Below, piece after piece: positions 17,706 through 26,521 of a DNA stretch of 64,000 nt (its first letter is position 1; each line of letters starts with the position of its first letter). The translations under genes were made by a program, and so were the position numbers. The notes under the pieces are model-generated. The model was not told the origin of the DNA, searched no databases, and saw only the letters and a program-made list of their open reading frames with translations. This DNA comes from Enteroscipio rubneri (GTDB taxonomy: Bacteria > Actinomycetota > Coriobacteriia > Coriobacteriales > Eggerthellaceae), in contig NZ_PPEK01000005.1 of the NCBI RefSeq assembly GCF_002899715.1, positions 85,258 to 149,257 of the forward strand, given 5' to 3'.

Positions 17706-18344
17706 GAGGGGGACACGCTCCTTGTCGTAGGCAGGCAATGACGCATCCTTCGCGGCCAAGCCGTGCTGAAAGCGAAGAATCGCGGCTGAACCGTCGGTGC
17801 TCCATGACGATTCGACAACGTTCGATGCATGATAGCGAAGCACATTCTCAACCGTCAATCCGATCGTTCCTCCCATGCGCATGCCCATTTATTGATTCTG
17901 AGAATAGTTGACGTAAAAATATGGGACAAACCATCTTATCTGATGGTCCTCTTTCTTTCTGTTTCGCTGTATCAATAGGGTAGTTCCTATCGATGGGTGG
18001 TAAAACGATAGCTTCTGAGAATGATATTTTCGTTTACGATCGAAACCCATTTAAAATCGATTGGATTAAAGCATTCGTCGGGGATGATAATTGCAAGGGT
18101 TCGATCCTATCGATTATTTCTCTGTGAATGGAAGAATGCGATGCGATCGGAAGCGCCATCCGTCGAAGGGGCGGGATCGTGGATTTTGAGGAATCTTCCT
18201 CATCCAGATACAAGGAGGAAAGAAAGGGGTCGGCTCAGGCACTGCGGCTGATTCCCGTCGGCACGAGAGGAAGGAGGAGGTGCTCGCACTTACTCGGGAA
18301 CGCTCGTTCCCTTCCGGGGAACGAGGAAAGAAAGGGGTTTATCG
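17706..18344. other. 639-base divergent gap between two permease genes
   Basis: No gene seen. It is AT-rich compared with the rest. It contains TTCTGAGAAT twice (17896-17905 and 18013-18022; each is a near-palindrome), TCCTATCGAT twice (17985-17994 and 18105-18114), ACCATC/GATGGT around 17930-17947, and CTATCG/CGATAG (17987-17992 with 18006-18011). These are candidate operator sites. Confidence 0.5.
18296..18325 (+). promoter_or_regulatory. two mutually exclusive leader hairpins
   Basis: Hairpin A pairs GGGAACG (18296-18302) with CGTTCCC (18305-18311). Hairpin B pairs CTCGTTCCC (18303-18311) with GGGAACGAG (18317-18325). They share one arm and end 5 bases before the AAAGGGG ribosome site, so they could act as a translational switch. 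Confidence 0.4.
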
Positions 18345-19817
18345 ATGGCTTTAAAACGTGAATACGGCGGTATCCAGCCCTGCATTCGTGCGGGTATCTT
18401 CCGCATTCGTATTCCTTTCATCCACTTTAAGATTTCTCCTCCGGAGATCGTTACGGGCCTCATGAACGCCTGTACCTCTTATGGAGCGCTCGCCGTTCTC
18501 ATTACCACTTTGGGCCTCGATCCCGAGGTCGCGTGGGCGCTGGTCGTGTTCGAAACGGCTATGTACACGCTGAACTGGTTGCTCGGTGAGCCTTCCATTT
18601 GCGGTTGGATCACTCCCGCTATGGCCATTATGGTGCTATTCCTTGAGACTTTGCCGGAAGGGGTGGCGCGACTGCAGGCATTGACAGCGATCCAGCTTGA
18701 ATTAGGCCTCTTATTCATAATACTCGGATTTACAGGCCTATCGAAAAAGCTGAACACGCTGGTACCGCCAGCGCTGAAAGCAGGCATCGTGCTGGGCGCC
18801 GGCATCAACGCCGTCGTCTCGCGCCTCAAGGAAGGCGGCGCCACCGACACGATGACCATCGCCTGCATCTGCGGCCTGGTCGTTGTCTGCCTGTTCATGT
18901 TCAGCCAGCGCGTCCGTAACAAGATGAACAGCAACAAGGTTCTCTCCTTCATGGGCAACTACAGCTTCCTGTGGGCCGTTATCGTGCTGTTCCTGGTCGG
19001 CGGCCTCTCCGGTGAAGTCCAGTACAACTTCTCCGGCGAGATCTTCAAGGTGCCCGACTTCATGGGCCTGTTCATGGCTGTCTGCCCGTTCTTCATCGGC
19101 TTCGCTGAGCCGAGCGTGTGGCTCATGGCCCTGCCCTATGCACTCACCGCATGGATCATCGCCTACGGCGACTTCGTCACCGTGCAGGAACTCGGCATGT
19201 CCTCCGTCCGCGAGGACGAGCACATCGAGTTCGACGCGAACCGCACGAACGTCATCTGCGGCATTCGTAACGTCATCCTGGCCCTGTTCGCTCCATACCC
19301 GGCACTTGCCGGCCCGCTGAGCGCCCCGTACTGCATCGCCACCTATGCGCGCTACAAGCAGGACGGTCGCGAGGGCATGGACTCCATCTATGACGGCTCC
19401 GGCACGAACCTGATCTTCACGGTCGTCGGCCTGTTTATCTTCCCGCTCTACGAGGCCTCCCTGGCCGCCTCCGCTGCACTGCTGGTGGTCATCCTGGTCG
19501 TGCAGGGTTGGGCGTGCGCCACGATCGCCTTCGGCCTCATGGAAGGTCGCGAGGTTCTCGACAAGGGTATCGCCGGTATGTGCGCAGGCTTCTTCGTGGC
19601 CCGCGGCGCCCAGATCGCCCTTCCTGCGGCTATCGCGTTCTATCTGATCATCGCCAACAACCAGAAGATCCGCGAAGACTATGCTTGGAACAAGGATCAT
19701 CAGCGCATCGAGGACGAGGAAACCGCTCGCCAGCTCGAGGCTCTGCGCATCCGCATGGAGGCTCTCAAGTCCGGCGCTATCGTCGACGACGAGGATCTCC
19801 AGAAGGAAGGCAAGTAA
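18345..19817 (+). CDS. multi-pass membrane permease, NCS2-like (substrate unknown)
   Basis: 490 residues with about 12 hydrophobic segments. I do not recognise it firmly. The block AWIIAYGDFVTVQELG and the later NVICGIRNVILALFAPYPAL, then PYCIATYARYKQDGREG, recall the xanthine/uracil-type NCS2 permease fold. The cytoplasmic tail from about 445 is charged (EDEETARQLEALRIRMEALK). AAAGGGG precedes ATG 18345 by 7 bases. Divergent from the ArsB-like permease and followed by terminators, so monocistronic. It could instead be a carboxylate carrier serving the neighbouring CoA genes. Confidence 0.7.
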   Translation: MALKREYGGIQPCIRAGIFRIRIPFIHFKISPPEIVTGLMNACTSYGALAVLITTLGLDPEVAWALVVFETAMYTLNWLLGEPSICGWITPAMAIMVLFLETLPEGVARLQALTAIQLELGLLFIILGFTGLSKKLNTLVPPALKAGIVLGAGINAVVSRLKEGGATDTMTIACICGLVVVCLFMFSQRVRNKMNSNKVLSFMGNYSFLWAVIVLFLVGGLSGEVQYNFSGEIFKVPDFMGLFMAVCPFFIGFAEPSVWLMALPYALTAWIIAYGDFVTVQELGMSSVREDEHIEFDANRTNVICGIRNVILALFAPYPALAGPLSAPYCIATYARYKQDGREGMDSIYDGSGTNLIFTVVGLFIFPLYEASLAASAALLVVILVVQGWACATIAFGLMEGREVLDKGIAGMCAGFFVARGAQIALPAAIAFYLIIANNQKIREDYAWNKDHQRIEDEETARQLEALRIRMEALKSGAIVDDEDLQKEGK

Positions 19818-19880
19818 GCGCATGTGCTTGATATGAGGAATCGAGTGCACTTCGTTCGATAACTCAAGCGTGCTTCTTAG

Positions 19881-19912
19881 GTGCCCCCGCAGGCTTCGGC
19901 CGGCGGGGGCAC
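19881..19912 (+). terminator. terminator hairpin after the NCS2-like permease
   Basis: 10-bp stem GTGCCCCCGC/GCGGGGGCAC (19881-19890 with 19903-19912), 63 bases after the stop codon. Confidence 0.65.
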
Positions 19913-19978
19913 TGCCTTGCCCGCGCATCGCGCGAAGCGCGGTGAGGCGCGGCTTCGCTCGCGCGCACGGCCTGAGAA

Positions 19979-20022
19979 CGCACAAAAGCCGGCCGCTTCG
20001 ATGAAGGGCCGGCTTTTGTGCG
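19979..20022. terminator. bidirectional terminator between convergent genes
   Basis: 16-bp perfect stem (19979-19994 with 20007-20022) containing an A4/T4 tract; 12-base loop. Confidence 0.85.
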
Positions 20023-20069
20023 TACCCGCGTGTCTGCAAAGGCTTCTCCTGCGGGGAACGACAGCCTGC

Positions 20070-20675
20070 TTACCCGAGCAGATCCTCGCGATGGATGGGC
20101 ATCGAGACCAGCCCGATGCCGTCGACGTAGGCGTAAATCTCAAAGCCGCGCTTGCAATGGAACGTGCAGCAGACGCAGGGATCCTCATCGCAATAGGCAT
20201 ACGCGTCCTCGTCGCCGAGGGCGAACACGAGGGGGGGCTGCTTGTCGGGCATCACGTACTTGAGCTGAGAGCCCATGAATGTCTTGAGGGCGATCCAGCG
20301 AGGCGCGGCCCCCTCGTTCGACGTCCAGTACACGCGCAGCGCGTTTTCGTCGAACCCGCCCACGATGTCGTAGCGGAGCTCGAAAGCCGCGCTCGTTTGG
20401 GCCGTTGGGCCGGTGAGAGGCTCCATGGGGGCGCCGCAACACGACGGGGCGAACGAGTTGGTAGCATAGGGAAGCTTGACGTCGGGTCGGCGTACCAGTC
20501 CGGAGAATGTCGGACCATTCGGCCCGTCGATGCCCTGCACGACCGATCCGCACGTGGCGCAGCGGAAGAAGGGTATGGAGTCGTCGGTCACCCCGGGCTT
20601 CCACGTCGCCTTTGTGCGCGTCGGACTCACATCCGATGCTGTTTTGGTTGCCGGTTTCTCGTCTTTCTTGCTCAT
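20070..20675 (-). CDS. desulfoferrodoxin-like protein with altered metal ligands
   Basis: 201 residues. FRCATCGSVVQG (37-48) and CCGAPMEPL (79-87) mimic the four-cysteine rubredoxin-like centre of desulfoferrodoxin. The C-terminal part, with RWIALKTF and CTFHCKRG (170-177), resembles the superoxide-reductase domain, keeping its Cys-x2-His but not the other histidines. It is cysteine-rich (C162, C167, C169, C170, C174). Probably a redox or metal protein, but superoxide reductase activity is doubtful. GAGGAGG precedes the ATG. It is downstream of the LuxR gene on the same strand and could share its transcript. Confidence 0.7.
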   Translation of the reverse strand: MSKKDEKPATKTASDVSPTRTKATWKPGVTDDSIPFFRCATCGSVVQGIDGPNGPTFSGLVRRPDVKLPYATNSFAPSCCGAPMEPLTGPTAQTSAAFELRYDIVGGFDENALRVYWTSNEGAAPRWIALKTFMGSQLKYVMPDKQPPLVFALGDEDAYAYCDEDPCVCCTFHCKRGFEIYAYVDGIGLVSMPIHREDLLG

Positions 20676-20881
20676 TGTATCCTCCTCGTCACGGAGCAGC
20701 CCTCAGGCTGCGCGCGTCTGTTCTCTCGCATCGGTCATTATAGCAGGACGGCTGCATGGATCGGGATTTTGGTGTGCGTCTGGCGCATGCGCCGGATGGA
20801 AGGCCCACGTGGTCGAAACCGCCAAAAGACATCAAGCTGAAGGGCTCGAAACGGGACGGTCGAGCGTCGTGCCGGTAGCGG

Positions 20882-22342
20882 CTAGTAGTCGCTGCGCTGC
20901 ATATTGAGGTAGTTCAGAAGCTCGCTTCGTTTGTGTATCTGCATCTTGTCGTAGATGTGGCGGATATGGGTGTTGACGGTGTAGGGCGAGATGACCAGTT
21001 TCGAGGCCATGCTGTTCGTCGTGTAGCCGCGCGCGATGAGTAGCAGGATTTCGCGCTCGCGAGCCGATAAGCCGAACTCCTCAGCTACTTCTGCGCAAAT
21101 CTCGCCGATCTCGTCTTTAGAGGGGGGCGTTGCAGTGAGGGCCACGATGTTGTATTCCTGACGGACGAGGGGGATGAGCAGTGCGGCGAGGACGCAGATG
21201 AACGCGAGGCACGTTTCGGGGGTGATGGCGGCGGCAAGCTCGGGTGTATGCTCGTACGACACGGCGAGCGTGTTGCCGACGGCTATGCCGGCGCGTGCAA
21301 AGCTCCCTGAGAAGCTGAACGCGACGGCGGGGGTCGTGTAGCCCTTCGAGGTGAGGATGCCAAAGTACATGATGAGCAGGATCTCGAAAAGCGCTGAGAT
21401 GCCGAGCGCTACGAAGAAGGCGGGGAAGAAGGCCGCTTCATCGGACAGGAACAGCGAGAACGCGACGATCTCGAATACGAGGAGCCAGGGGTAGAGCTTG
21501 AAGACGTTGGTTCTATCCTTTGAAAGTGCGCAGACGCCGGCGATGGCGAGCATGATGGCGCCGCCGCACAGCGTGCCGATGGTGAAGCTCGTGTCGCCGG
21601 TGGGTAAAACCTCCCAGGGGATGATGGCCACGAGAAAGTAGCACGCGACGCTCGCCAAGAACGTGATGGTGCTCACCATGGCCATGTTTTTGAGGCCGCT
21701 CCGGCTTGCCTGCTCGGGCAAGAGCACTGGGAAGCGGCGTTGTCCATCCCGTTGCGAGACGATCAGCAGGGCGCCCGAGGCAAGGGGCAGAAGCGACGTG
21801 AACGCGCTCGATGCATATGCGGGCAGCGCCCAGGCTATCACCATACACACGATCATGGTGATACCGAATACGGTGCCAATATGGCGAATTGAGAAATTCG
21901 CTTTGACGCAGGCATACCGTTCGCCCCAGAGGATCCAAAGCGCCGCCTCTGCCGGTCCCAGCAGGAACGCAATGGCGTAAGCGAGCAGCGGGGTAGGAAG
22001 CGATACCGCCCACAGGGTGAGCGCGAGCGTGCCCACACACATGAGCGTCGGTGCCGCGATGCGCAGCCACCGGTAGTTCGACAGCCGCTGCTTGCGACCG
22101 AGGGCGAGGGCGATGAGGAGCAGGAAGACGACGGTAGATCCCAAGTTGACGAGCCATGAATAGGTGACGCGGTCGTCGAGCAACGGCACCAATGCGAAAG
22201 AATGCGGGACGAACCAGAGTGTGTAGTGCCAGGCGAGCAGAAGCGAGAAGCCGGCGTATTTCAGCATGGGGCGCTTCGCGAAGGCGGCAAGCGGGCCTTC
22301 CCCTCTGCCGGCGGTTTTGCCCTGTCCAGACGTAGTCCCCAT
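20882..22342 (-). CDS. membrane-bound LuxR-family transcriptional regulator
   Basis: 486 residues. An N-terminal membrane domain of about 12 helices (residues 25-405) is fused to a C-terminal LuxR helix-turn-helix (about 420-480): FGLSAREREILLLIARGY, then YTVNTHIRHIYDKMQIHKR. This architecture is common in Eggerthella-like genomes next to catabolic genes; the membrane part may sense the substrate directly. The ATG at 22342 fits GAAGGG upstream better than the GTG at 22351. It is divergent from an MFS transporter gene across a gap carrying two copies of a 45-base motif, so it is the likely regulator of the cai-like cluster. Confidence 0.93.
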   Translation of the reverse strand: MGTTSGQGKTAGRGEGPLAAFAKRPMLKYAGFSLLLAWHYTLWFVPHSFALVPLLDDRVTYSWLVNLGSTVVFLLLIALALGRKQRLSNYRWLRIAAPTLMCVGTLALTLWAVSLPTPLLAYAIAFLLGPAEAALWILWGERYACVKANFSIRHIGTVFGITMIVCMVIAWALPAYASSAFTSLLPLASGALLIVSQRDGQRRFPVLLPEQASRSGLKNMAMVSTITFLASVACYFLVAIIPWEVLPTGDTSFTIGTLCGGAIMLAIAGVCALSKDRTNVFKLYPWLLVFEIVAFSLFLSDEAAFFPAFFVALGISALFEILLIMYFGILTSKGYTTPAVAFSFSGSFARAGIAVGNTLAVSYEHTPELAAAITPETCLAFICVLAALLIPLVRQEYNIVALTATPPSKDEIGEICAEVAEEFGLSAREREILLLIARGYTTNSMASKLVISPYTVNTHIRHIYDKMQIHKRSELLNYLNMQRSDY

Positions 22343-22490
22343 GCCCGACACCCTTCTATCAGCAGTTTGCGATGGATAACGATGCCTCTGAACTGCCTAA
22401 ACCGCGAGGTACAGCACGTTCATGCAACCCCTGGCATCTATTGTGCCACGACGAGAAATGTATCACTAGCATGAATTGGTCTGCCTCGCA

Positions 22491-22535
22491 AAAAAATAAG
22501 TATTCGGCCTTTCATGGCGAATTGGCGATGGCGGC
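22491..22535 (+). repeat. 45-base regulatory motif, copy 1
   Basis: Begins AAAAAATAAGTATTC and ends GGCGATGGCGGC. Aligns without gaps to the copies at 22612 and 33504; 26 of 45 columns are identical in all three. It lies closer to the LuxR gene than copy 2. Confidence 0.6.
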
Positions 22536-22611
22536 AAAACCTCGCCAACTCGTGAGTAAGACGATCGACGGTTTCAGTCGGGAGCACGTGCGTTTCGGAC
22601 TGCTCCTCGTC

Positions 22612-22656
22612 AAAACATGAGTAATCAGATATTCACGGCTACTTTGCGATGGCAAA
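22612..22656 (+). repeat. 45-base regulatory motif, copy 2
   Basis: Begins AAAACATGAGTAATC and ends with the inverted repeat TTTGCGATGGCAAA (22643-22656), 113 bases before the MFS start codon. 33 of 45 positions equal the copy at 33504. Confidence 0.65.
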
Positions 22657-22769
22657 TCTGCAGCATGCGCACACAATGCGGGCAACGGTTCGGTTGACGA
22701 CCGGTCGCCGGATACTATAGGCCGACGACCGATTGTGAAGCCGGGCAAAACAACGAGAAAGGAAGAACG

Positions 22770-24089
22770 ATGTCGTTGCTTGCCAAGAGCAAAGGTGAGG
22801 TGACCTACAAGGAGCTCACCACAGTGCACAAGTGGGCGCTCGTCGTGCTCATTTCGATGGGCTCGTCGATCATCTACGCCCCCATGTATCTGAAGAACGT
22901 GTTTTACGATCCCCTGATGCAGGCGCTCGGTGCGACCAACGCCGATCTGGGCCTCATGGTGTCGGCCTACGGCATCGCCGCCATGATCTGCTACCTGCCC
23001 TCCGGCATCGTGGCTGACAAGTTTCGCATGCGCACGCTGGCCTGGGTGGGCTTTCTCGCGACGGCGGTACTCGTGTTCGTCTACGCGATGCTTCCTTCCG
23101 TCACGGTATGCCTCGTCTTGTTCGTTTTGATGGGCGTCACCTCGATCCTGATTTGGTGGGGCACTCGCTTTAAAGTCATTCGCCTTTGTTGTGAGGAAAA
23201 CGAGTACGCCAGCAAAATCGGCATCAGCTATTCCATCTACGGCGTGACTGGCCTCGTGATCGGACTTATCAACGCAGGCATCATCGCCGCTATTTCCGGT
23301 TCGGCTGGCGTGCAGGCCATGCTCGTCTTTCTGGGTGTCATGATCGCTCTCCTGGGCGTCGCCGCCTTCTTCCTCATCCCGGACTTCAAGGGCGAGATCA
23401 ACAAGGATGCGAAGCTGTTCAGCATCAAGGAGGCCCTCCAGGCCATTAAGCATCCGGGCGTTATCTGGGCTTGCGTCGCCTACTTCTGCGTGTACGCTGT
23501 GTACCAGGGCGCTACCTACACCACTCCGTACCTCACCCAGTGCTTCAATGCCGATGGCAACCTTGTGAACATCGTGGGCCTCATCCGCACCTACGGAATC
23601 GGCCTCATCGCAGGCCCGGTCGTCGGGTGGATCGCCACGAAGATCAAGAGCCCCTCGAAGGCCATCTTGGGAGGCTTCATCCTCTCGATCGCGGCTCTCG
23701 TCGGCTTCATCCTGTTCCCACAGGATCCCTCGGGCGCCATCGTCGCCTCTATCTTGGTGGTCGTGTTCGGCTTCACTACCTACGGCGCCTTCTCCATCGG
23801 CTCGTCGCCCCTCTCCGAGGTCAAGATTCCGATGGCCATCTTCGGCACCGCTTCCGGTCTGCTGTCGGTCATCGGCTTCCTTCCCGACGTGTTCATCCAC
23901 ACGTGGTATGGCGGCATGATCGACGCCCAGGGCACCGCCGCCTTCAACGCCATCTTCGGCTTCGAGATCATGTTCGCGGTCGTCGGCTGCTTCTGCCTTG
24001 TCATGGTGCTGCGCACCCTGAAGAAGCACTTCGGTGAGAAAGCCGCGGAGGCCGAGAACGAGGCCGAGAACGAGGCGACGACGGCCTAG
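22770..24089 (+). CDS. MFS transporter
   Basis: 439 residues, 12 membrane segments. Major facilitator features include the loop 2-3 motif SGIVADKFRMRTLAW (about 73-87) after LGLMVSAYGIAAMICYLP. The C-terminus is a charged tail (GEKAAEAENEAENEATTA). It looks like the carboxylate/oxalate-antiporter-like MFS group rather than a drug pump, but the substrate is not readable. AAAGGAAG precedes the ATG. First gene of a plus-strand run continuing with esterase, caiA-, caiB- and caiC-like genes; its promoter region holds two copies of the 45-base motif. Confidence 0.9.
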   Translation: MSLLAKSKGEVTYKELTTVHKWALVVLISMGSSIIYAPMYLKNVFYDPLMQALGATNADLGLMVSAYGIAAMICYLPSGIVADKFRMRTLAWVGFLATAVLVFVYAMLPSVTVCLVLFVLMGVTSILIWWGTRFKVIRLCCEENEYASKIGISYSIYGVTGLVIGLINAGIIAAISGSAGVQAMLVFLGVMIALLGVAAFFLIPDFKGEINKDAKLFSIKEALQAIKHPGVIWACVAYFCVYAVYQGATYTTPYLTQCFNADGNLVNIVGLIRTYGIGLIAGPVVGWIATKIKSPSKAILGGFILSIAALVGFILFPQDPSGAIVASILVVVFGFTTYGAFSIGSSPLSEVKIPMAIFGTASGLLSVIGFLPDVFIHTWYGGMIDAQGTAAFNAIFGFEIMFAVVGCFCLVMVLRTLKKHFGEKAAEAENEAENEATTA

Positions 24090-24105
24090 GCGCCTTGCCA
24101 TCGGG

Positions 24106-24137
24106 GCGCGGGGGCGTCGTGCGAAGCACCCCCGCGC
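24106..24137 (+). other. intra-operon hairpin between MFS and esterase genes
   Basis: 9-bp stem GCGCGGGGG/CCCCCGCGC (24106-24114 with 24129-24137), no T tract, 16 bases after the MFS stop. Likely an mRNA processing or attenuation element. Confidence 0.5.
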
Positions 24138-24190
24138 ACCCGGCCGAGGTCCGACGGTACGCGCAAAGCTCAAGCGAAAGGGAGTTCCAC

Positions 24191-25186
24191 ATGAACAAGC
24201 TCGACGTGCTGAATCTGATCAACCCGCAGATGAAGGCCGTGCTCGCGAAAGAAGACGAGCTGGCTGGCGATGCGAACGACACGTCCGTGGGATTCGAGCA
24301 GATGCGCGAGAACTATGTGGCCGGGCGCGCATTCTGGTGCGAAGGCGGCCCCGTCATGGCTGAAAAGTCCGACGTTGCGGTTGCCGGTCCCCATGGCCCG
24401 ATCCCGCTGCGCTGCTACTATCCGACTGCCGAGGCTGCTTCGGCCGCCGCGGCGGGTGAGGGCTCGACGCCGGGCATTGTGTACGTCCACGGAGGCGGGT
24501 TCGTCCTCGGCAACCTCGACACCCATGATCGGATCTGCCGCATTCTGGCCGAAAAGACCGGCGCTTCGGTAGTCGCTGTCGACTATCGCCTCTCGCCCGA
24601 GGCCAAGTACCCGAGCGCCGTCGAAGAAGTGGCCGCTGTTGCAGGGCATCTGCATGAGCACGGCGCGGAGTTCGGCATCGACGGCGAACGCCTGGCGTTC
24701 GCGGGCGATTCCGGCGGTGCGCACTTGGGGCTGGCGGCGACGATGTATCTGCGAGAGGAGCAGGGCGACAGCGCCTTCGTGAAGTGCCTGTTGCTGTTCT
24801 ACGGTTGGTTCGGTCTGACCGATTCGTCCTCGATGCGCCTTCTCGGAGGCCCATGGGACGGTCTCACCGAGCAGGACTGGCAGTTCTATTTGAGCATGTA
24901 CGCCGAAGACCCCGCCGGCCTCGCGACGAGTCCGTATGCGAACCTGTTCCTGAACGATTTGGAGCACGCTGTGCCGCCCTGCTATATCGCCGCCGCGGAG
25001 TACGACCCGCTGCGCGACGATTCGGCGACGCTTGCCGCCATCTGCGAACAGTACGGCACGCCGTATCGTTACGAGGTGTTCAAGGGTGTCATCCACGCGT
25101 TTCTGCACTACACCAAGATGCTTGACGAGGCGAACGACGCCCTCGAGCACGGAGCGGCTTTCTACCGCCAGCAGCTGGGACTCTAG
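24191..25186 (+). CDS. alpha/beta-hydrolase, hormone-sensitive-lipase-type esterase
   Basis: 331 residues. It carries the HSL-family oxyanion motif HGGG (100-103), the nucleophile S174 in GDSGG, an Asp in YDPLRDD and a His in GVIHAF, forming the triad. No signal peptide, so it acts in the cytosol on an imported ester. ATG 24191 has AAAGGGAG upstream. It sits between a transporter and an activation/reduction set (CaiA, B, C types), which suggests it frees the acid from an ester before CoA activation. E. coli cai genes have no such member. Confidence 0.92.
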   Translation: MNKLDVLNLINPQMKAVLAKEDELAGDANDTSVGFEQMRENYVAGRAFWCEGGPVMAEKSDVAVAGPHGPIPLRCYYPTAEAASAAAAGEGSTPGIVYVHGGGFVLGNLDTHDRICRILAEKTGASVVAVDYRLSPEAKYPSAVEEVAAVAGHLHEHGAEFGIDGERLAFAGDSGGAHLGLAATMYLREEQGDSAFVKCLLLFYGWFGLTDSSSMRLLGGPWDGLTEQDWQFYLSMYAEDPAGLATSPYANLFLNDLEHAVPPCYIAAAEYDPLRDDSATLAAICEQYGTPYRYEVFKGVIHAFLHYTKMLDEANDALEHGAAFYRQQLGL

Positions 25187-25292
25187 CTTCCGATCGGGAC
25201 GAGCAGAGGTCGAAAGCCCGAGTCGAAACTACGTATCAAACCAGGGTTCAACGGCATCACGGAGGTGCCGACACACTAAAAGGAGGATCGTC

Positions 25293-26444
25293 ATGGATTT
25301 CAAGTTGACGGACGAGCAGGAGCTGATGGTCGACAGCTATCGCGACTACATGGAAAGCGAGAACTGGGAAGGGTATTTCGCCGAGTGCGATGAGAAGCAC
25401 GAGTACCCCCTGCGTTGGGTTCGCGGCCTCTGCGAGCTGGGTTTCGACCAGATCATGCTGCCCGAGAGCCACGGCGGGCTCGGCCTTGAGCAACCTTGCG
25501 TGACGCTCATGGCCGTCTACGAGGTGCTCGGCCGCTACGGCGCTCCCACCTACGTGCTCTACCAGCTTCCTGGTTTCGAGACCATCATCCGGGAAGGCAC
25601 GCAGGAGCAGATCGACGCCGTCATGGCCACGCTTGGCACGGGCGAGCAGATTTGGAACTCCGCCTGCACCGAGCCGGGCGCTGGCTCCGACGTGAGCTCG
25701 CTCACCACGAATTACAAGCGCGAGAACGGCAAGATCTACCTCAACGGCACGAAAACCTTCATCACCTCGTCTGCTGGCGTGAAGTATCTCGTCATCATGG
25801 CGAAAAATGCCGACGACCCCGAGGTGTTCACCGAATTCTTCGTCGACATGTCCAAGCCCGGCGTGAAGTTGGGGCCCCTGCCGAAGCTCGGTCTGCGCAT
25901 GGATAGCTGCTGCGAGGTCTACCTCGACAACGTCGAGCTTGAAGAGTCCGACATCTTCGGCAAAGAGGGCAATGGCTTCAACCGCGGCGTATCCGACTTC
26001 AACTTCGAGCGCTGGCTTGTGGGCGCCTGCGACTACGGCACCGCCATCTGCGCGTTCGAGGATGCCATGGCGCATGCGAACACCCGCATCGCCTTCGGCA
26101 AGCCTATCAGCCGCTTCCAGCTCAACCAGCTCAAGATCGCCGAGATGTGCATCAAGCTGACCAACATGAAGAACATGCTCTACGAGGCTGCATGGAACGC
26201 CGATAACGACGGCGGCAACTTCGATGCCGCTGCGGCCGCGATGTGCAAGTACTACTGCGCGAACGCCTCCTTCAAGGTGGTCGACGATGCCATGCAGGTG
26301 ATGGGCGGTGTGGCTGTGGCAGGCGAGCACCGCATTCAGCGCATTTGGCGCGATCTCCGCGTCGATCGCGTTTCCGGCGGCACCGACGAGATGATGATCC
26401 TCGCCACCTCTAAGGGCGCCTCCATCAAGTACAAGCAGAAGTAG
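25293..26444 (+). CDS. caiA: CaiA-like acyl-CoA dehydrogenase (crotonobetainyl-CoA reductase type)
   Basis: 383 residues, near the 380 of E. coli CaiA. Blocks that match CaiA as I recall it include [47 protein letters not shown] and [10 protein letters not shown]. The classical catalytic Glu position is Gly (G362 in VSGGTDEMM), as in CaiA. CaiA reduces crotonobetainyl-CoA to gamma-butyrobetainyl-CoA with electrons from FixAB. The enzyme family is clear, but the substrate is not proven to be carnitine-derived. AGGAGG precedes the ATG. Followed by the CaiB-like gene. Confidence 0.92.
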   Translation: MDFKLTDEQELMVDSYRDYMESENWEGYFAECDEKHEYPLRWVRGLCELGFDQIMLPESHGGLGLEQPCVTLMAVYEVLGRYGAPTYVLYQLPGFETIIREGTQEQIDAVMATLGTGEQIWNSACTEPGAGSDVSSLTTNYKRENGKIYLNGTKTFITSSAGVKYLVIMAKNADDPEVFTEFFVDMSKPGVKLGPLPKLGLRMDSCCEVYLDNVELEESDIFGKEGNGFNRGVSDFNFERWLVGACDYGTAICAFEDAMAHANTRIAFGKPISRFQLNQLKIAEMCIKLTNMKNMLYEAAWNADNDGGNFDAAAAAMCKYYCANASFKVVDDAMQVMGGVAVAGEHRIQRIWRDLRVDRVSGGTDEMMILATSKGASIKYKQK

Positions 26445-26459
26445 CCGGTCCGCACGACC

Positions 26460-26484
26460 GCGGGGGGGGCGATGCCCCCCCCCG
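26460..26484 (+). other. G8/C9 hairpin between caiA- and caiB-like genes
   Basis: A run of eight G (26462-26469) and a run of nine C (26475-26483) form a very strong hairpin with a GAT-containing loop. Homopolymers of this length are prone to slippage or sequencing error. Confidence 0.6.
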
Positions 26485-26521
26485 CATCGAAGACACTAAT
26501 GTGAACAAGGAGGACACCACC

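Larger units (their letters stand above)
22343..22769. promoter_or_regulatory. divergent control region LuxR / MFS transporter
   Basis: 427 bases without a gene. Contains the two motif copies listed below, an inverted repeat TTGGCGA/TCGCCAA (22522-22528 with 22542-22548), and a partial motif TTTGCGATGG at 22366-22375 next to the LuxR start. Confidence 0.6.

Noticed and set aside
16398..17741. A 447-codon frame antisense to the ArsB-like permease, very rich in Asp and His
   Set aside because: Composition is that of the reverse complement of hydrophobic codons; the membrane protein on the other strand is clear.
22643..22656. CRISPR or tandem repeat array
   Set aside because: The repeated motif occurs only as dispersed copies with no regular spacers and no cas genes anywhere in the window.
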